A DNA stretch of 64,000 nt from Leptospira ellinghausenii (lineage in GTDB: Bacteria > Spirochaetota > Leptospiria > Leptospirales > Leptospiraceae): the NCBI RefSeq assembly GCF_003114815.1, contig NZ_BFAZ01000009.1, forward strand, positions 1,116,001 through 1,180,000. Direction: 5' to 3'. Position 1 is the stretch's first letter; every line of letters begins with the position of its first letter. Positions 8,479-16,589 of this stretch are shown piece after piece. A model generated the notes under the pieces. That model did no database searches and had not been told where the DNA came from. It worked only from the letters and a program-made list of their open reading frames with translations. A program made the translations under genes and the position numbers.

Positions 8479-10023
8479 ATGTTTACTCGTTTACTGACTG
8501 TTTGTATTTTATTTCTACTTCCATTGGGATTCTTATATTCTCAAGAAGAAGAATCTCAAAGAACAATTATGAATTTTAACGGTTCGTTTCGTGTTCGAGC
8601 AACGAATGTGGGGCGAGATGTTTTACTTGAACGTAAAACTCCAGTAACACCAATCACTAATTTAGAAAAAGAAAATGCGGAACGATTACAATCGGAACAA
8701 CAAACAGTTCAAACTGATTTAGAAAGAAGGCAAAAAGGATTACCAAGCCAAATTACACCTCGTAAAGAAGATGTAAGTTATTACGACTCGCGTTTCCTTT
8801 ATAATATGAGCTTTTCTGCAAACAAATATGTAGAAGGGATCTGGGGGATGCAAGTAGGTGATATTCCGTTTGGAGGTAGAGGCTTAAGGTCAACAGGGCC
8901 AGATGGATTCGATCCTGGTTTAGTTGGTCCAGGTTCTGGTGGGGAACGTGGTCGTACTGCTGCTGTTAACGTACAAACTAACTTTTTGTATTTAAATTTT
9001 AGAATACCAGAATCAGGATTGTTTATCAAAGTCGGACAACAATTGTTTAGTTCCGCACAAGGCCGCGTTTTATTCTCTACTGGAACCGGAGTTAGTGTTC
9101 TAAAAAATTTTCAATTTTTACGGTTATCACTAGAAGGGGGAATCCTTCGTGCTAGAGACCAAAGTTTTTTAGATGTTGATAAAAATGGTTTTGCTGATAA
9201 AAATTATCAAAGTTCAAATATCTACTACAATCGTTTAAAATTTGAGTACTTTAGAAATATCAGAAATGAAGTGTATGCATATTTTTTAGACGATAATGAT
9301 AAATCAGATAATGAAACAGCAAGACTTGCATGGTATGGGTTGCACAATGAATTTAATTTTCAGAAATTTTCATTCATTGTACATGGTATTTTGAATACTG
9401 GAACTGTAAAAAAATTAAAACCAATCACTGATTCAAACGATGTAACAATCTATAACACAACTCAAAGGCATTTTGTGAAAGGTGGTATGTATGATTTTCA
9501 GTTCACATATCGATGGAATGAATCTTTAAATTTTAACCTTATCGCCTTAGGAACAACAGGACGACCAGGTTACGATGCAAATGGTGAAGAAGCAAACTTA
9601 AAGGGAAATGGTTATAGAACTCTTGCACCAGGGTTTTCCATTTCCAACATTGCCACTGACTTCACTGGAGGTTATGCTTTATTCAATGGATCCAGTTTTT
9701 CTGGATTGAATGAGTATGGATTGTATTCCAATATCATTGCATTCGGACCATATCAATTTACGTTAGGTTATTACCAACTATGGGCAACAAAATCTCCCGA
9801 AATTAAAATAAACCGCGAATTCAGCGAAAGGAATGGGTACCAGACTTCTACTTATATGGGTATGGAATATAATTTCAACATCCGTTATAACGTAACTTCC
9901 GATTTCCAAATTATCTTTCGTTCGGGTTATTTTGTCGCAGGAGATGCGTTGTTTGTTTTATTAGATTCAAAATATGGACGTGTTTTACGAGAAGCGTTTA
10001 TTGTGTTTGAGCACCGGTTTTAA
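8479..10023 (+). CDS. Outer-membrane beta-barrel protein (porin-like)
   Basis: About 514 residues with a clear signal peptide (MFTRLLTVCILFLLPLGFLYSQ) followed by alternating amphipathic strands and a C-terminal phenylalanine (IVFEHRF), the usual barrel-assembly signal. Residues about 55-90 form a charged, Gln/Glu-rich helical stretch before the barrel. The architecture resembles alginate-export/porin-type barrels of spirochaetes, but I cannot name a substrate. ATG at 8479 is chosen because AGAG lies at suitable spacing; a TTG at 8473 would add two residues. It follows the solute-binding protein gene by 7 bp, so the two may handle the same nutrient across the outer membrane and periplasm. Confidence 0.8.
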   Translation: MFTRLLTVCILFLLPLGFLYSQEEESQRTIMNFNGSFRVRATNVGRDVLLERKTPVTPITNLEKENAERLQSEQQTVQTDLERRQKGLPSQITPRKEDVSYYDSRFLYNMSFSANKYVEGIWGMQVGDIPFGGRGLRSTGPDGFDPGLVGPGSGGERGRTAAVNVQTNFLYLNFRIPESGLFIKVGQQLFSSAQGRVLFSTGTGVSVLKNFQFLRLSLEGGILRARDQSFLDVDKNGFADKNYQSSNIYYNRLKFEYFRNIRNEVYAYFLDDNDKSDNETARLAWYGLHNEFNFQKFSFIVHGILNTGTVKKLKPITDSNDVTIYNTTQRHFVKGGMYDFQFTYRWNESLNFNLIALGTTGRPGYDANGEEANLKGNGYRTLAPGFSISNIATDFTGGYALFNGSSFSGLNEYGLYSNIIAFGPYQFTLGYYQLWATKSPEIKINREFSERNGYQTSTYMGMEYNFNIRYNVTSDFQIIFRSGYFVAGDALFVLLDSKYGRVLREAFIVFEHRF

Positions 10024-10054
10024 AGGAAATAAAAGACAAATTCTTTTATAACTT

Positions 10055-10363
10055 ATGTTCAATCAAATTTCTTTTCTTAAAATCCTGACTCTTTTTTCGT
10101 TAATTTTCGAAACTTTGTTTTTGATCGATCTTTGTTTTCTAGAAGATATCGAAGTAAAAGGAGTAATCCAATATATATCTTTTTCTAAAGTTCGTGAAAC
10201 TTGTTTTGAATCATTGAAAAATATCCGCCCTATTAATGAACATGCCGTTTATCTGTTTATATTGATTTATATTTCTTTCGTTGGTTATTTCGAAATTGAA
10301 AGAAAAGTTAAATTCCAATTTTTTGGGGAAAATTTAGAATTCGAAATTGTAGAATCAAAGTAG
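10055..10363 (+). CDS. Hypothetical small membrane protein
   Basis: A 102-residue open frame starting with ATG 31 bp after the barrel gene. Two hydrophobic segments are visible, at about residues 8-28 and 66-79 (VYLFILIYISFVGYF), followed by a short charged C-terminus. I do not recognise the family. No convincing Shine-Dalgarno lies directly before the ATG, and codon use looks like ordinary AT-rich Leptospira sequence, so coding is likely but not certain. It converges on recR, with 30 bp between the stops that hold a 14-bp palindrome at 10366-10379. Confidence 0.45.
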   Translation: MFNQISFLKILTLFSLIFETLFLIDLCFLEDIEVKGVIQYISFSKVRETCFESLKNIRPINEHAVYLFILIYISFVGYFEIERKVKFQFFGENLEFEIVESK

Positions 10364-10393
10364 ATTCAAACTAGTTTGATCCAAAGAATATGT

Positions 10394-11002
10394 TTATAAT
10401 GTCAATCGCGACTTGATTGCTTTTCCTAATGTATACTGGTCGGAATATTCCAAAGTACCACCAATAGTTATTCCGTGTGCAATCCTTGTGATTTTGATTT
10501 CCATCGGTTTGATCACGGTTGATAAGTAAGAAGCAGTTGCATCACCTTCGAGTGTTGGATTTGTTGCAATGAGAACTTCCTTGATCTCACCAGTATCCAA
10601 TCGCGACATGAGTTGTTTGATGCGCAATTGTTCTGGTCCAATTCCATCCAAGGGAGAGATTGCTCCATTGAGAACATGATATTTACCTGAGTATTCTTTT
10701 GTGTTTTCGATAAAAAAGATATCCTCTGGTTGTTCCACAACACAAAGAATTCCGTTATCCCTTCGATCAGATAAACAAATGGAACAAATTGGTTCCTCAG
10801 TAAGTCCTCCACAATCATCACAAAATCGAAGTTTGGTTTTGGCCTCTTCAATATGATGTAACCAAGATTGGAATGTGCTAGGGTCCATTCGTAATATATG
10901 AAATCCGATACGAGTGGCACTTTTTTTTCCAATTCCTGGAAGGCTTGAAAAGGCTTGGATTAGTTTTTGGAATTGTGGATCAGACAGGAGGAAACCCTCC
11001 AT
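10394..11002 (-). CDS. recR: Recombination mediator RecR
   Basis: RecR works with RecF/RecO to load RecA at gaps. About 202 residues, the normal length. The helix-hairpin-helix [17 protein letters not shown] (residues 21-37) is followed by a C4 zinc finger (Cys61, Cys64, Cys73, Cys76) and a Toprim domain ([33 protein letters not shown]). ATG at 11002 fits the family N-terminus; a start 12 codons upstream would extend it further into ybaB. The start overlaps ybaB by 23 bp, completing the widespread dnaX-ybaB-recR operon. Confidence 0.95.
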   Translation of the reverse strand: MEGFLLSDPQFQKLIQAFSSLPGIGKKSATRIGFHILRMDPSTFQSWLHHIEEAKTKLRFCDDCGGLTEEPICSICLSDRRDNGILCVVEQPEDIFFIENTKEYSGKYHVLNGAISPLDGIGPEQLRIKQLMSRLDTGEIKEVLIATNPTLEGDATASYLSTVIKPMEIKITRIAHGITIGGTLEYSDQYTLGKAIKSRLTL

Positions 11003-11351
11003 CCTTTTGGATTTGATTGAATACACCTTCAAAATCACTAGGATTAAAACCTAAGACATTTTTCATTTCGTGTGCCATGGTTTCTTTTGCTTTTCGTTGC
11101 ACTTCGTTAGTTGCAGATAAGATCAAATCTTCTAACATTTTTTTATCATCCGCATTAAACATAATGGGATTGATATTTAAATTTGTAAGAGTTCCATCAG
11201 CAGATGCAGTGACTTCTACCATTCCAGCTCCGGCTGATGCAGTGACTCGAATCTGCGCGAGTCGTTTTTGAAGTTCTTCTTGTTTTTCTTTGATGTTTCC
11301 CAGTTGCGAAAATGCTTCTCGCATCTGTTTCATTTGGTCAAAAATACCCAT
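10980..11351 (-). CDS. ybaB: YbaB/EbfC nucleoid-associated protein
   Basis: The 123-residue protein has the YbaB features: an N-terminal coiled helix rich in Gln/Glu/Lys ([22 protein letters not shown]), the strand [23 protein letters not shown], and the [16 protein letters not shown] helix. YbaB-type proteins form tweezers-like dimers that bind DNA with little sequence specificity. The gene sits between dnaX (14 bp gap) and recR (overlap), the classical arrangement. The C-terminus ([12 protein letters not shown]) is the usual short flexible tail. Confidence 0.93.
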   Translation of the reverse strand: MGIFDQMKQMREAFSQLGNIKEKQEELQKRLAQIRVTASAGAGMVEVTASADGTLTNLNINPIMFNADDKKMLEDLILSATNEVQRKAKETMAHEMKNVLGFNPSDFEGVFNQIQKDGGFPPV

Positions 11352-11365
11352 ACTAACCTTTGGAC

Positions 11366-12826
11366 TTATAAATTTTTAAATTGTTTTGGATCTACTTCCA
11401 TACCAGAAAATTTTTCTTTTAATAATTTCTCCATATCCTCCGGGTGATTCCCACTTGGACTTGGTTCTTTGGCATTTTGATTCTTATCCATTGTGGGAGA
11501 ATTCGGAATTTGTGTTTTTATTTCTGGTGTTGGTGATTCTATTTTTGCAATAGGTTGTGTGTTTGTGTTTGGAATTGGTTTTTCCTGAGTGGGAATTGCA
11601 GTTTGGCTTTGTTTTTTAACTGGTTCAATCGAATCAGGAATGGTGCTAATGTCCCCCTGTACTAGTTTTGTTAATTCTGAAATTTTTGCTAATAATCCGG
11701 AAACACTTGGTTTCTCTCTGTCCAATATTAATTTGCGAAATTGAATTTCCAGATAGACTTTCATCTCATACGAACTTCGAAGTTTCATTAAATTCAATTT
11801 TTCGTGTATGGAAAAAATTCTTTCAGCGAGTAAAACTAAAATTTCACGATCAAGTTCGCGGTAGTTTTGTTTGAGTTTTTGTAAGTCTTCTTGGGGAATG
11901 TTAATTGATTCGCGATCAGCTAAATTGTCTTTGATGAGAAGTAGTGAATTTAAAAATTCGATAAAATCCCAAATAAATTTACTAAGATCAATACCTGCTT
12001 GGAATAAATTTTCCAAAGTTTCGAAAATTTGAGCACTTTGTGAAGTATCTATGAGTTGGTTAAGGAAATCAGTAAAGGTATCAATTCCATGATACCCAAT
12101 CATTTTTCTTAGTTTAGCTCCTGTTAAATTCCCGTCAGTGAATATAACCGCTTGTTCCATAAAGGATAAGGTATCTCGAACAGACCCATCACCTTTTTTT
12201 GCGATCCAAAATAATCCTTCTGAATCATATTTGAGTCCTTCCTTTGTACAAAGTGTTTCGATGTAAGATTGTAAAACCGTTACTGGAACTTTTCGGAAAT
12301 GAAAGTCTTGGCAACGCGATAAAATAGTTTCAGGGATTTTATGATACTCAGTTGTTGCTAAAATAAAAACTACATGGGCAGGAGGTTCTTCTAATGTTTT
12401 GAGAAGCGCATTGAAAGCAGCTCCACTGAGCATGTGTACCTCGTCCAAAATATATACGCGGTACTTTCCCCCCATCGCATTGAATTTTACATTTTCTCTT
12501 AATTCACGGATATTATCAACACCACTGTTGGATGCCGCATCAATTTCAAAAACATCATTAGAATTTCCTTTTGTGATTTCTAAACAAGAAGTACATTCAT
12601 TACAAGGTTCAACACCATCGGGGCGTTCACAGTTGAGCCTTTTTGCAAGGATCCTTGCGATGGTTGTTTTTCCAACACCTCTTGGCCCTATGAAAATATA
12701 TGCATGTCCAATTTTTTTAGATTTAAATGCGTTTTGTAAAGAACCAACAGCAAGGTCTTGGTAAATCACATCCCGAAAGAACTGTGGTCGGTATTTTCGA
12801 AAGAGTACTTGGTGGTTTTCGCTCAT
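11366..12826 (-). CDS. dnaX: DNA polymerase III gamma/tau subunit
   Basis: The clamp-loader ATPase subunit, 486 residues. Walker A is GPRGVGKTT (47-55), the zinc module uses Cys66, Cys75, Cys78 and Cys81, the Walker B/DEVH box is at 128-131 and the SRC sensor at 170-172. The AAA+ lid and collar domain run to about 370. A Pro/Thr/Lys-rich low-complexity linker (about 395-460) and a short acidic-basic tail follow, so the tau-specific part is much shorter than in E. coli. It is first in the dnaX-ybaB-recR group. A tRNA-Ser gene ends 131 bp upstream on the same strand. Confidence 0.95.
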   Translation of the reverse strand: MSENHQVLFRKYRPQFFRDVIYQDLAVGSLQNAFKSKKIGHAYIFIGPRGVGKTTIARILAKRLNCERPDGVEPCNECTSCLEITKGNSNDVFEIDAASNSGVDNIRELRENVKFNAMGGKYRVYILDEVHMLSGAAFNALLKTLEEPPAHVVFILATTEYHKIPETILSRCQDFHFRKVPVTVLQSYIETLCTKEGLKYDSEGLFWIAKKGDGSVRDTLSFMEQAVIFTDGNLTGAKLRKMIGYHGIDTFTDFLNQLIDTSQSAQIFETLENLFQAGIDLSKFIWDFIEFLNSLLLIKDNLADRESINIPQEDLQKLKQNYRELDREILVLLAERIFSIHEKLNLMKLRSSYEMKVYLEIQFRKLILDREKPSVSGLLAKISELTKLVQGDISTIPDSIEPVKKQSQTAIPTQEKPIPNTNTQPIAKIESPTPEIKTQIPNSPTMDKNQNAKEPSPSGNHPEDMEKLLKEKFSGMEVDPKQFKNL

Positions 12827-12957
12827 TTAATTCTTTGTTTTACTTTCAGTAAGATTTGAATTTTGGATTTCCCTTTGAGTATGAAAATTCATGGCTTGGA
12901 AGCAATGAAATAATTTTCAAGAGAGGTGCAATTTTAGGGAGTTGTGGGTGGAAAAAG

Positions 12958-13044
<87 letters not shown>

Positions 13045-13089
13045 AGTGATTTCTACTGCCTTCCATAAAAAGAAACGGTCTTAGGAATT

Positions 13090-13530
13090 CTACCTTTTCT
13101 CTTTGAAAAAACTAAGAAATTCAAATTTTATTTGCGACTTTGGTATGAGAGTGCATTTTGGAAAATGGTTCAAGAGGTAAATGGATTCTGTTGTGTAAGA
13201 GGAAATTCCTTCTCCAGGTTTTGCTGGAACGAAGTATACTACCTCGGGAAGTTTCACTCGTAAAATAGCACCCGCACAGAGTAAACATGGCTCAAGAGCA
13301 GTGAGTAAAATATGGTCTGAAAGGTAACGCCCATCGGTAAGAGAAAGTGCAGCTTCGATGGCTAAAATTTCGCTGTGTTTTGTTGGATTTAATGTTTGTT
13401 CGACGGAATTAAAAGAAGAAGTCAGAAACTCTCCATCTTTTGTTAAAACTTCAGAATAGGAAGGGATTTCGTTTTTATGTTTGGAAACTTCTATTGAATA
13501 TCGTTCTAAAAACGATTCATAGATATCCAC
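13090..13530 (-). CDS. tadA: tRNA adenosine(34) deaminase TadA-like
   Basis: A 146-residue cytidine/deoxycytidylate-type deaminase. Zinc and catalytic residues are His52 and Glu54 (KHSEILA; the usual HAE is HSE) and Cys82/Cys85 (EPCLLCAGAI). TadA converts A34 of tRNA-Arg(ACG) to inosine. The only usable start is GTG at 13530: the upstream in-frame codons run back to a TAG inside the tRNA with no ATG, TTG or GTG, and no start-like codon lies downstream before the conserved N-terminal helix. That GTG begins one nucleotide after the discriminator base of tRNA-Arg(ACG), leaving no room for a Shine-Dalgarno. Another nucleoside deaminase role is possible but the tRNA context favours TadA. Confidence 0.85.
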   Translation of the reverse strand: MDIYESFLERYSIEVSKHKNEIPSYSEVLTKDGEFLTSSFNSVEQTLNPTKHSEILAIEAALSLTDGRYLSDHILLTALEPCLLCAGAILRVKLPEVVYFVPAKPGEGISSYTTESIYLLNHFPKCTLIPKSQIKFEFLSFFKEKR

Positions 13531-13531
13531 G

Positions 13532-13605
13532 CGCGCCCAAGAGGATTTGAACCTCTAACCTTCTGATCCGTAGTCAGATACTCTATCCAGTTGAGCTATG
13601 GGCGC
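13532..13605 (-). tRNA. tRNA-Arg (anticodon ACG)
   Basis: A 74-nt tRNA with a perfect GCGCCCA/TGGGCGC acceptor stem, anticodon arm TCTGA-CTACGGA-TCAGA (anticodon at 13569-13571) and T arm containing GGTTCAAATCC. CCA is not encoded. A34 of this tRNA is the standard TadA substrate, and tadA starts one nucleotide beyond its 3' end. The gene is overlapped at its 5' side by the 3' end of a membrane-protein frame, whose TAG stop (13555-13557) lies near the T arm. Confidence 0.97.
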
Positions 13606-13986
13606 AATCAATGCTTGGAGCATTTTTACCCAGTCCGAAAGAACGGGTATCACTATGGTTTTTTGCAAGCGGATGGAGTAAATCAAAAATCCCGCAATTC
13701 CTAGATAAAGTAATACGGAAATGAGGTGTAAGGTAGCTGCAAGGTAAAGTCCCACAAAAGGTAGGAGTGATAGGATTTGTGCGAGAACAATCCCTATTAA
13801 AAACAAACAAGTATTAACCGCGGAATACAAAGAAAGGGACACAAATTCAGGAAATTGGCGTTTCCAAGTAAAAATGGGAACCCAGGAAAAATACAGAGGT
13901 AAGCTCGCAAAGATTTTTGCTGCTTCATCAGTCAGAAGGTAGATTTTAATTTTCTGGATTTTTTCTTTGAATTGGGTGAATTTCAT
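13555..13986 (-). CDS. Small integral membrane protein encoded between two tRNAs, 3' end inside tRNA-Arg
   Basis: A 143-residue frame from ATG at 13986. Hydrophobic segments at about 27-42, 52-72, 74-93 and 95-105 suggest three or four membrane helices; I cannot assign a family with confidence (Tic20/DUF4870-like topology is possible). The last 17 residues (APIAQLDRVSDYGSEG and neighbours) are encoded by the tRNA-Arg gene and are typical tRNA-derived translation, so that tail is probably not selected. The open frame also runs upstream through tRNA-Ser(GCT), which is an artefact. The ATG lies 11 nt after that tRNA's 3' end without a Shine-Dalgarno. Long hydrophobic pattern and codon use support a real gene. 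Confidence 0.6.
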   Translation of the reverse strand: MKFTQFKEKIQKIKIYLLTDEAAKIFASLPLYFSWVPIFTWKRQFPEFVSLSLYSAVNTCLFLIGIVLAQILSLLPFVGLYLAATLHLISVLLYLGIAGFLIYSIRLQKTIVIPVLSDWVKMLQALIAPIAQLDRVSDYGSEG

Positions 13987-13996
13987 GGCGGTAACA

Positions 13997-14084
<88 letters not shown>

Positions 14085-14091
14085 AGCGACT

Positions 14092-14175
<84 letters not shown>

Positions 14176-14245
14176 AAGAGTACTTATCCGTTATGTTAAA
14201 TGCGAGTGCAGTGTCAAATGAATATTCAATGAATGGTCTACAAGA

Positions 14246-15403
14246 ATGGAAAAGTTGCAGATAAAATTAGAAAAGTGGGCGAATGGTGGTTACTGTCTAG
14301 CTCACTATGATGGGCATGCTGTGTTTGTAGAAGGTGGGATCCCAGGTGAAACTGTGGACATAACTCTTACCAAACAAGGCAATAAGGAATGGTTTGGTAT
14401 TGTAGATTCAGTGATTGAATCTTCACCATTAAGGGTTCCCTCTGACTGCCCTGTGTATTTAGAATGTGGCGGGTGTAGTTACCGACACATTTCCTACGAA
14501 GAGGAAGTGAAAGTGAAGACTTCCCTATTGGAATTTATGTTCCTGGAATGGATTGGAAAAGTAGAGGTGACAACGGGACCAAGTGTTGGGTATCGCAATA
14601 ATGTACAATGGCAAGTGGAAGGTGGACAAATTGGTTTTTTTGCAAAAAACACCCACCGGATCATTCCAAATTCTTCCTCTATTTGTAAGAATGTCGATAA
14701 ACGGTTGTTAATTGAAAATCCAAACGATTTTGCTATTTTTTCCAAACAGAAGCCTAAACAAAACCGATTGCCAAAAATGCAAAAACAAGCGAATTCGCTT
14801 TCCTTACGTTTGTCCCAAAATGCAGTTGTGTTGTACGAAAAAGAAGAAACAAAGTTTGAATTTTTGAGTACAAAACTTACGGTGCCTGCAAAAGGCTTTT
14901 TTCAAATCAACCAATTCTTAGTGGAATCTTGGATTCAGAAAATTAAGTCCTTGTTACCTAAGGATGCAAATGTTTTGGAACTGTTTTGTGGATGTGGAAC
15001 CATTGGCATTACCTTACGCGATAGAATCAAATCGCTTTATGGAATCGAATCTCATGAAAAAAGCATTCAATATGCAAATCAAAATGCAAAAGCCAATGGA
15101 ATCACAACCTATCAATATGCAGTTTTGGATCTTTACCAAAAACATATACCCAAAGATCTTAAAACCTATCCTACATGGATCGTGAATCCACCAAGGGCGG
15201 GTTTATCGAAAGGAATCATTGAAACTGCAGAAATGTTAAAACCAAAGGAGATTGTTTATTCCAGCTGTAATCCAAGTACTTTGCGTAGGGATGTAACTTC
15301 CCTGAAAGAAATTGGTTATGAAATGGACCATTTGAGTTTGTTTGATTTTTTTCCAAGGACGAATCATTATGAGGTGTTAGTGCGATTACGGAAACGAAAA
15401 TGA
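14246..15403 (+). CDS. TrmA/RumA-family 23S rRNA (uracil-5) methyltransferase, RlmD-like
   Basis: A 385-residue SAM-dependent RNA m5U methyltransferase. The N-terminal TRAM domain (about 1-60) is followed by a four-cysteine iron-sulfur cluster motif (CPVYLECGGCSYRH plus a later Cys in SSICKN). The C-terminal methyltransferase domain has SAM motif ELFCGCGTIGI, NPPRAG, and the catalytic SSCNPSTLRRD loop carrying the nucleophilic Cys. The target uridine (23S U1939, U747 or tRNA U54) is not decidable from sequence. It is divergent from the tRNA cluster and ends at a strong hairpin terminator. Confidence 0.88.
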   Translation: MEKLQIKLEKWANGGYCLAHYDGHAVFVEGGIPGETVDITLTKQGNKEWFGIVDSVIESSPLRVPSDCPVYLECGGCSYRHISYEEEVKVKTSLLEFMFLEWIGKVEVTTGPSVGYRNNVQWQVEGGQIGFFAKNTHRIIPNSSSICKNVDKRLLIENPNDFAIFSKQKPKQNRLPKMQKQANSLSLRLSQNAVVLYEKEETKFEFLSTKLTVPAKGFFQINQFLVESWIQKIKSLLPKDANVLELFCGCGTIGITLRDRIKSLYGIESHEKSIQYANQNAKANGITTYQYAVLDLYQKHIPKDLKTYPTWIVNPPRAGLSKGIIETAEMLKPKEIVYSSCNPSTLRRDVTSLKEIGYEMDHLSLFDFFPRTNHYEVLVRLRKRK

Positions 15404-15439
15404 ACAACTCATTTTGTTCTCAATGAGTTGTTATCTTTT
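15403..15439 (+). terminator. Rho-independent-type terminator after the RlmD-like gene
   Basis: An 11-bp perfect stem (AACAACTCATT / AATGAGTTGTT) with an 8-nt loop, followed by ATCTTTTG. It begins on the last base of the stop codon of the RlmD-like gene. It may also serve the convergent DUF2892 gene, since the stem is symmetric. Confidence 0.75.
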
Positions 15440-15466
15440 GATAGAAATGCAAAGGAAAATCTAAGT

Positions 15467-15667
15467 TTATTTTCCTTTGGTTGTAATCTTAAAAGGTAGG
15501 TATGCTGGACAAAAGCCAATTGCTGAAGTCGCAATCATCACTAAACCAATTACGAACAATACAATTGCAGTGGTTCCTTCCACAACACCACCTAAATACA
15601 AACCGCCTAACACAAGGCCTACTACAACACGAATGACTCTGTCATATAATCCCATATTTTGAAACAT
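15467..15667 (-). CDS. DUF2892/YgaP-type small inner-membrane protein
   Basis: A 66-residue protein with two transmembrane helices (about 14-32 and 34-50) separated by a short turn, ending in the characteristic FCPAYLPFKI tail. The opening NMGLYDRVIRVVVG matches the DUF2892 domain that in other proteins is fused to rhodanese domains (YgaP). Function of the stand-alone form is unknown; a role in sulfur handling or membrane organisation is only an analogy. ATG is preceded by AAGGAGACTTAGT, a strong ribosome-binding site. Confidence 0.82.
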   Translation of the reverse strand: MFQNMGLYDRVIRVVVGLVLGGLYLGGVVEGTTAIVLFVIGLVMIATSAIGFCPAYLPFKITTKGK

Positions 15668-15710
15668 ACTAAGTCTCCTTAACCAATCCGACGATTTTTT
15701 GGCGAAATTT

Positions 15711-16589
15711 CTATCTATTTTTTTCTATCCACTCTAAGATAAGTTTGGTGACTTCTTCTCTTTTTTCCCAATGCAGGAAGTGACCAGCATGATCAAATCC
15801 AATCTTTCGAAATCCACATGGAAAATCAGATTCATTTAATAGGTGTTCAAATAAATTTTTATGAAAACACCCATCATTCAATCCATAAAGTACTTGGGTG
15901 GGAACTGTAATATGTGTATCAAAAATTCCTATGATACTTTCTCTCCCTGATTCTGTGAATAAATCATTCAAGTTTCGGTAATATGCAAGAGCCGAGGAAA
16001 GGATCCCTGGATTTTGGAAATTCGATTTGATTTCGGCCAAATGGTCCTGGTTAGGAGTGAATCCTGGTGACCAGTCTTTCCATAAAAAATCAACTAAGGC
16101 AAATTGATTCGAACGAATTGTTAATTCAGCTAAATAAGGAATCTGAAAAAGTGCAACATACCAGGAATGAAATGTTTGTAAGGGTGCCCAAATAAAAGAA
16201 TCTTGAAATGTTTTGAGTAATGGGACTCCCAAACTTGTGATGGATCGAAAACGATTTGGATAGTACATCCCAGCAGCGTAGGCTATGATTGCACCCCAAT
16301 TGTGTCCCACCAAATGGACAGAATCCCATCTGCGATCATCCATCCATCCTAATACATCATTCACTAAATCAACAACATGTAGTTTGTTCGCATGTGAAAT
16401 GGTGGATGGTTCATATCCACGCATCACAGGAGCTATACACTGATAACCTTTTTTAGCAATTGATTCCATGATTGGAGAAAATGTTTTATGGTTATCAGGA
16501 AAACCATGTAAAAATAAGACAGGGTCACCAGAACCTGTTTCTAATGTGGTAAAGACGGTGGATGAATTTCTAATTTCCGAATGATGCAT
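15711..16589 (-). CDS. Alpha/beta hydrolase, epoxide-hydrolase-like, with Asn at the nucleophile position
   Basis: A 292-residue alpha/beta hydrolase without signal peptide. The oxyanion-hole motif is HGFPDN (28-33), the nucleophile elbow VGHNWGA (94-100) and the general base His lies in HAGHFLHWEKREEV near the C-terminus. Overall pattern is that of epoxide hydrolases and haloalkane dehalogenases, where the elbow is GHDWG with catalytic Asp. Here codon AAT gives Asn97, so the classical mechanism is lost unless Asn is deamidated or the reaction differs. It overlaps the upstream esterase-like gene by 20 bp and is probably in the same operon. Confidence 0.8.
   Translation of the reverse strand: MHHSEIRNSSTVFTTLETGSGDPVLFLHGFPDNHKTFSPIMESIAKKGYQCIAPVMRGYEPSTISHANKLHVVDLVNDVLGWMDDRRWDSVHLVGHNWGAIIAYAAGMYYPNRFRSITSLGVPLLKTFQDSFIWAPLQTFHSWYVALFQIPYLAELTIRSNQFALVDFLWKDWSPGFTPNQDHLAEIKSNFQNPGILSSALAYYRNLNDLFTESGRESIIGIFDTHITVPTQVLYGLNDGCFHKNLFEHLLNESDFPCGFRKIGFDHAGHFLHWEKREEVTKLILEWIEKNR

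Noticed and set aside
10366..10379. Perfect 14-bp palindrome TCAAACTAGTTTGA between the hypothetical gene and recR
   Set aside because: It has no loop and no T-run, so it is a poor terminator, and no regulator can be suggested. It could be chance in a 30-bp AT-rich gap.
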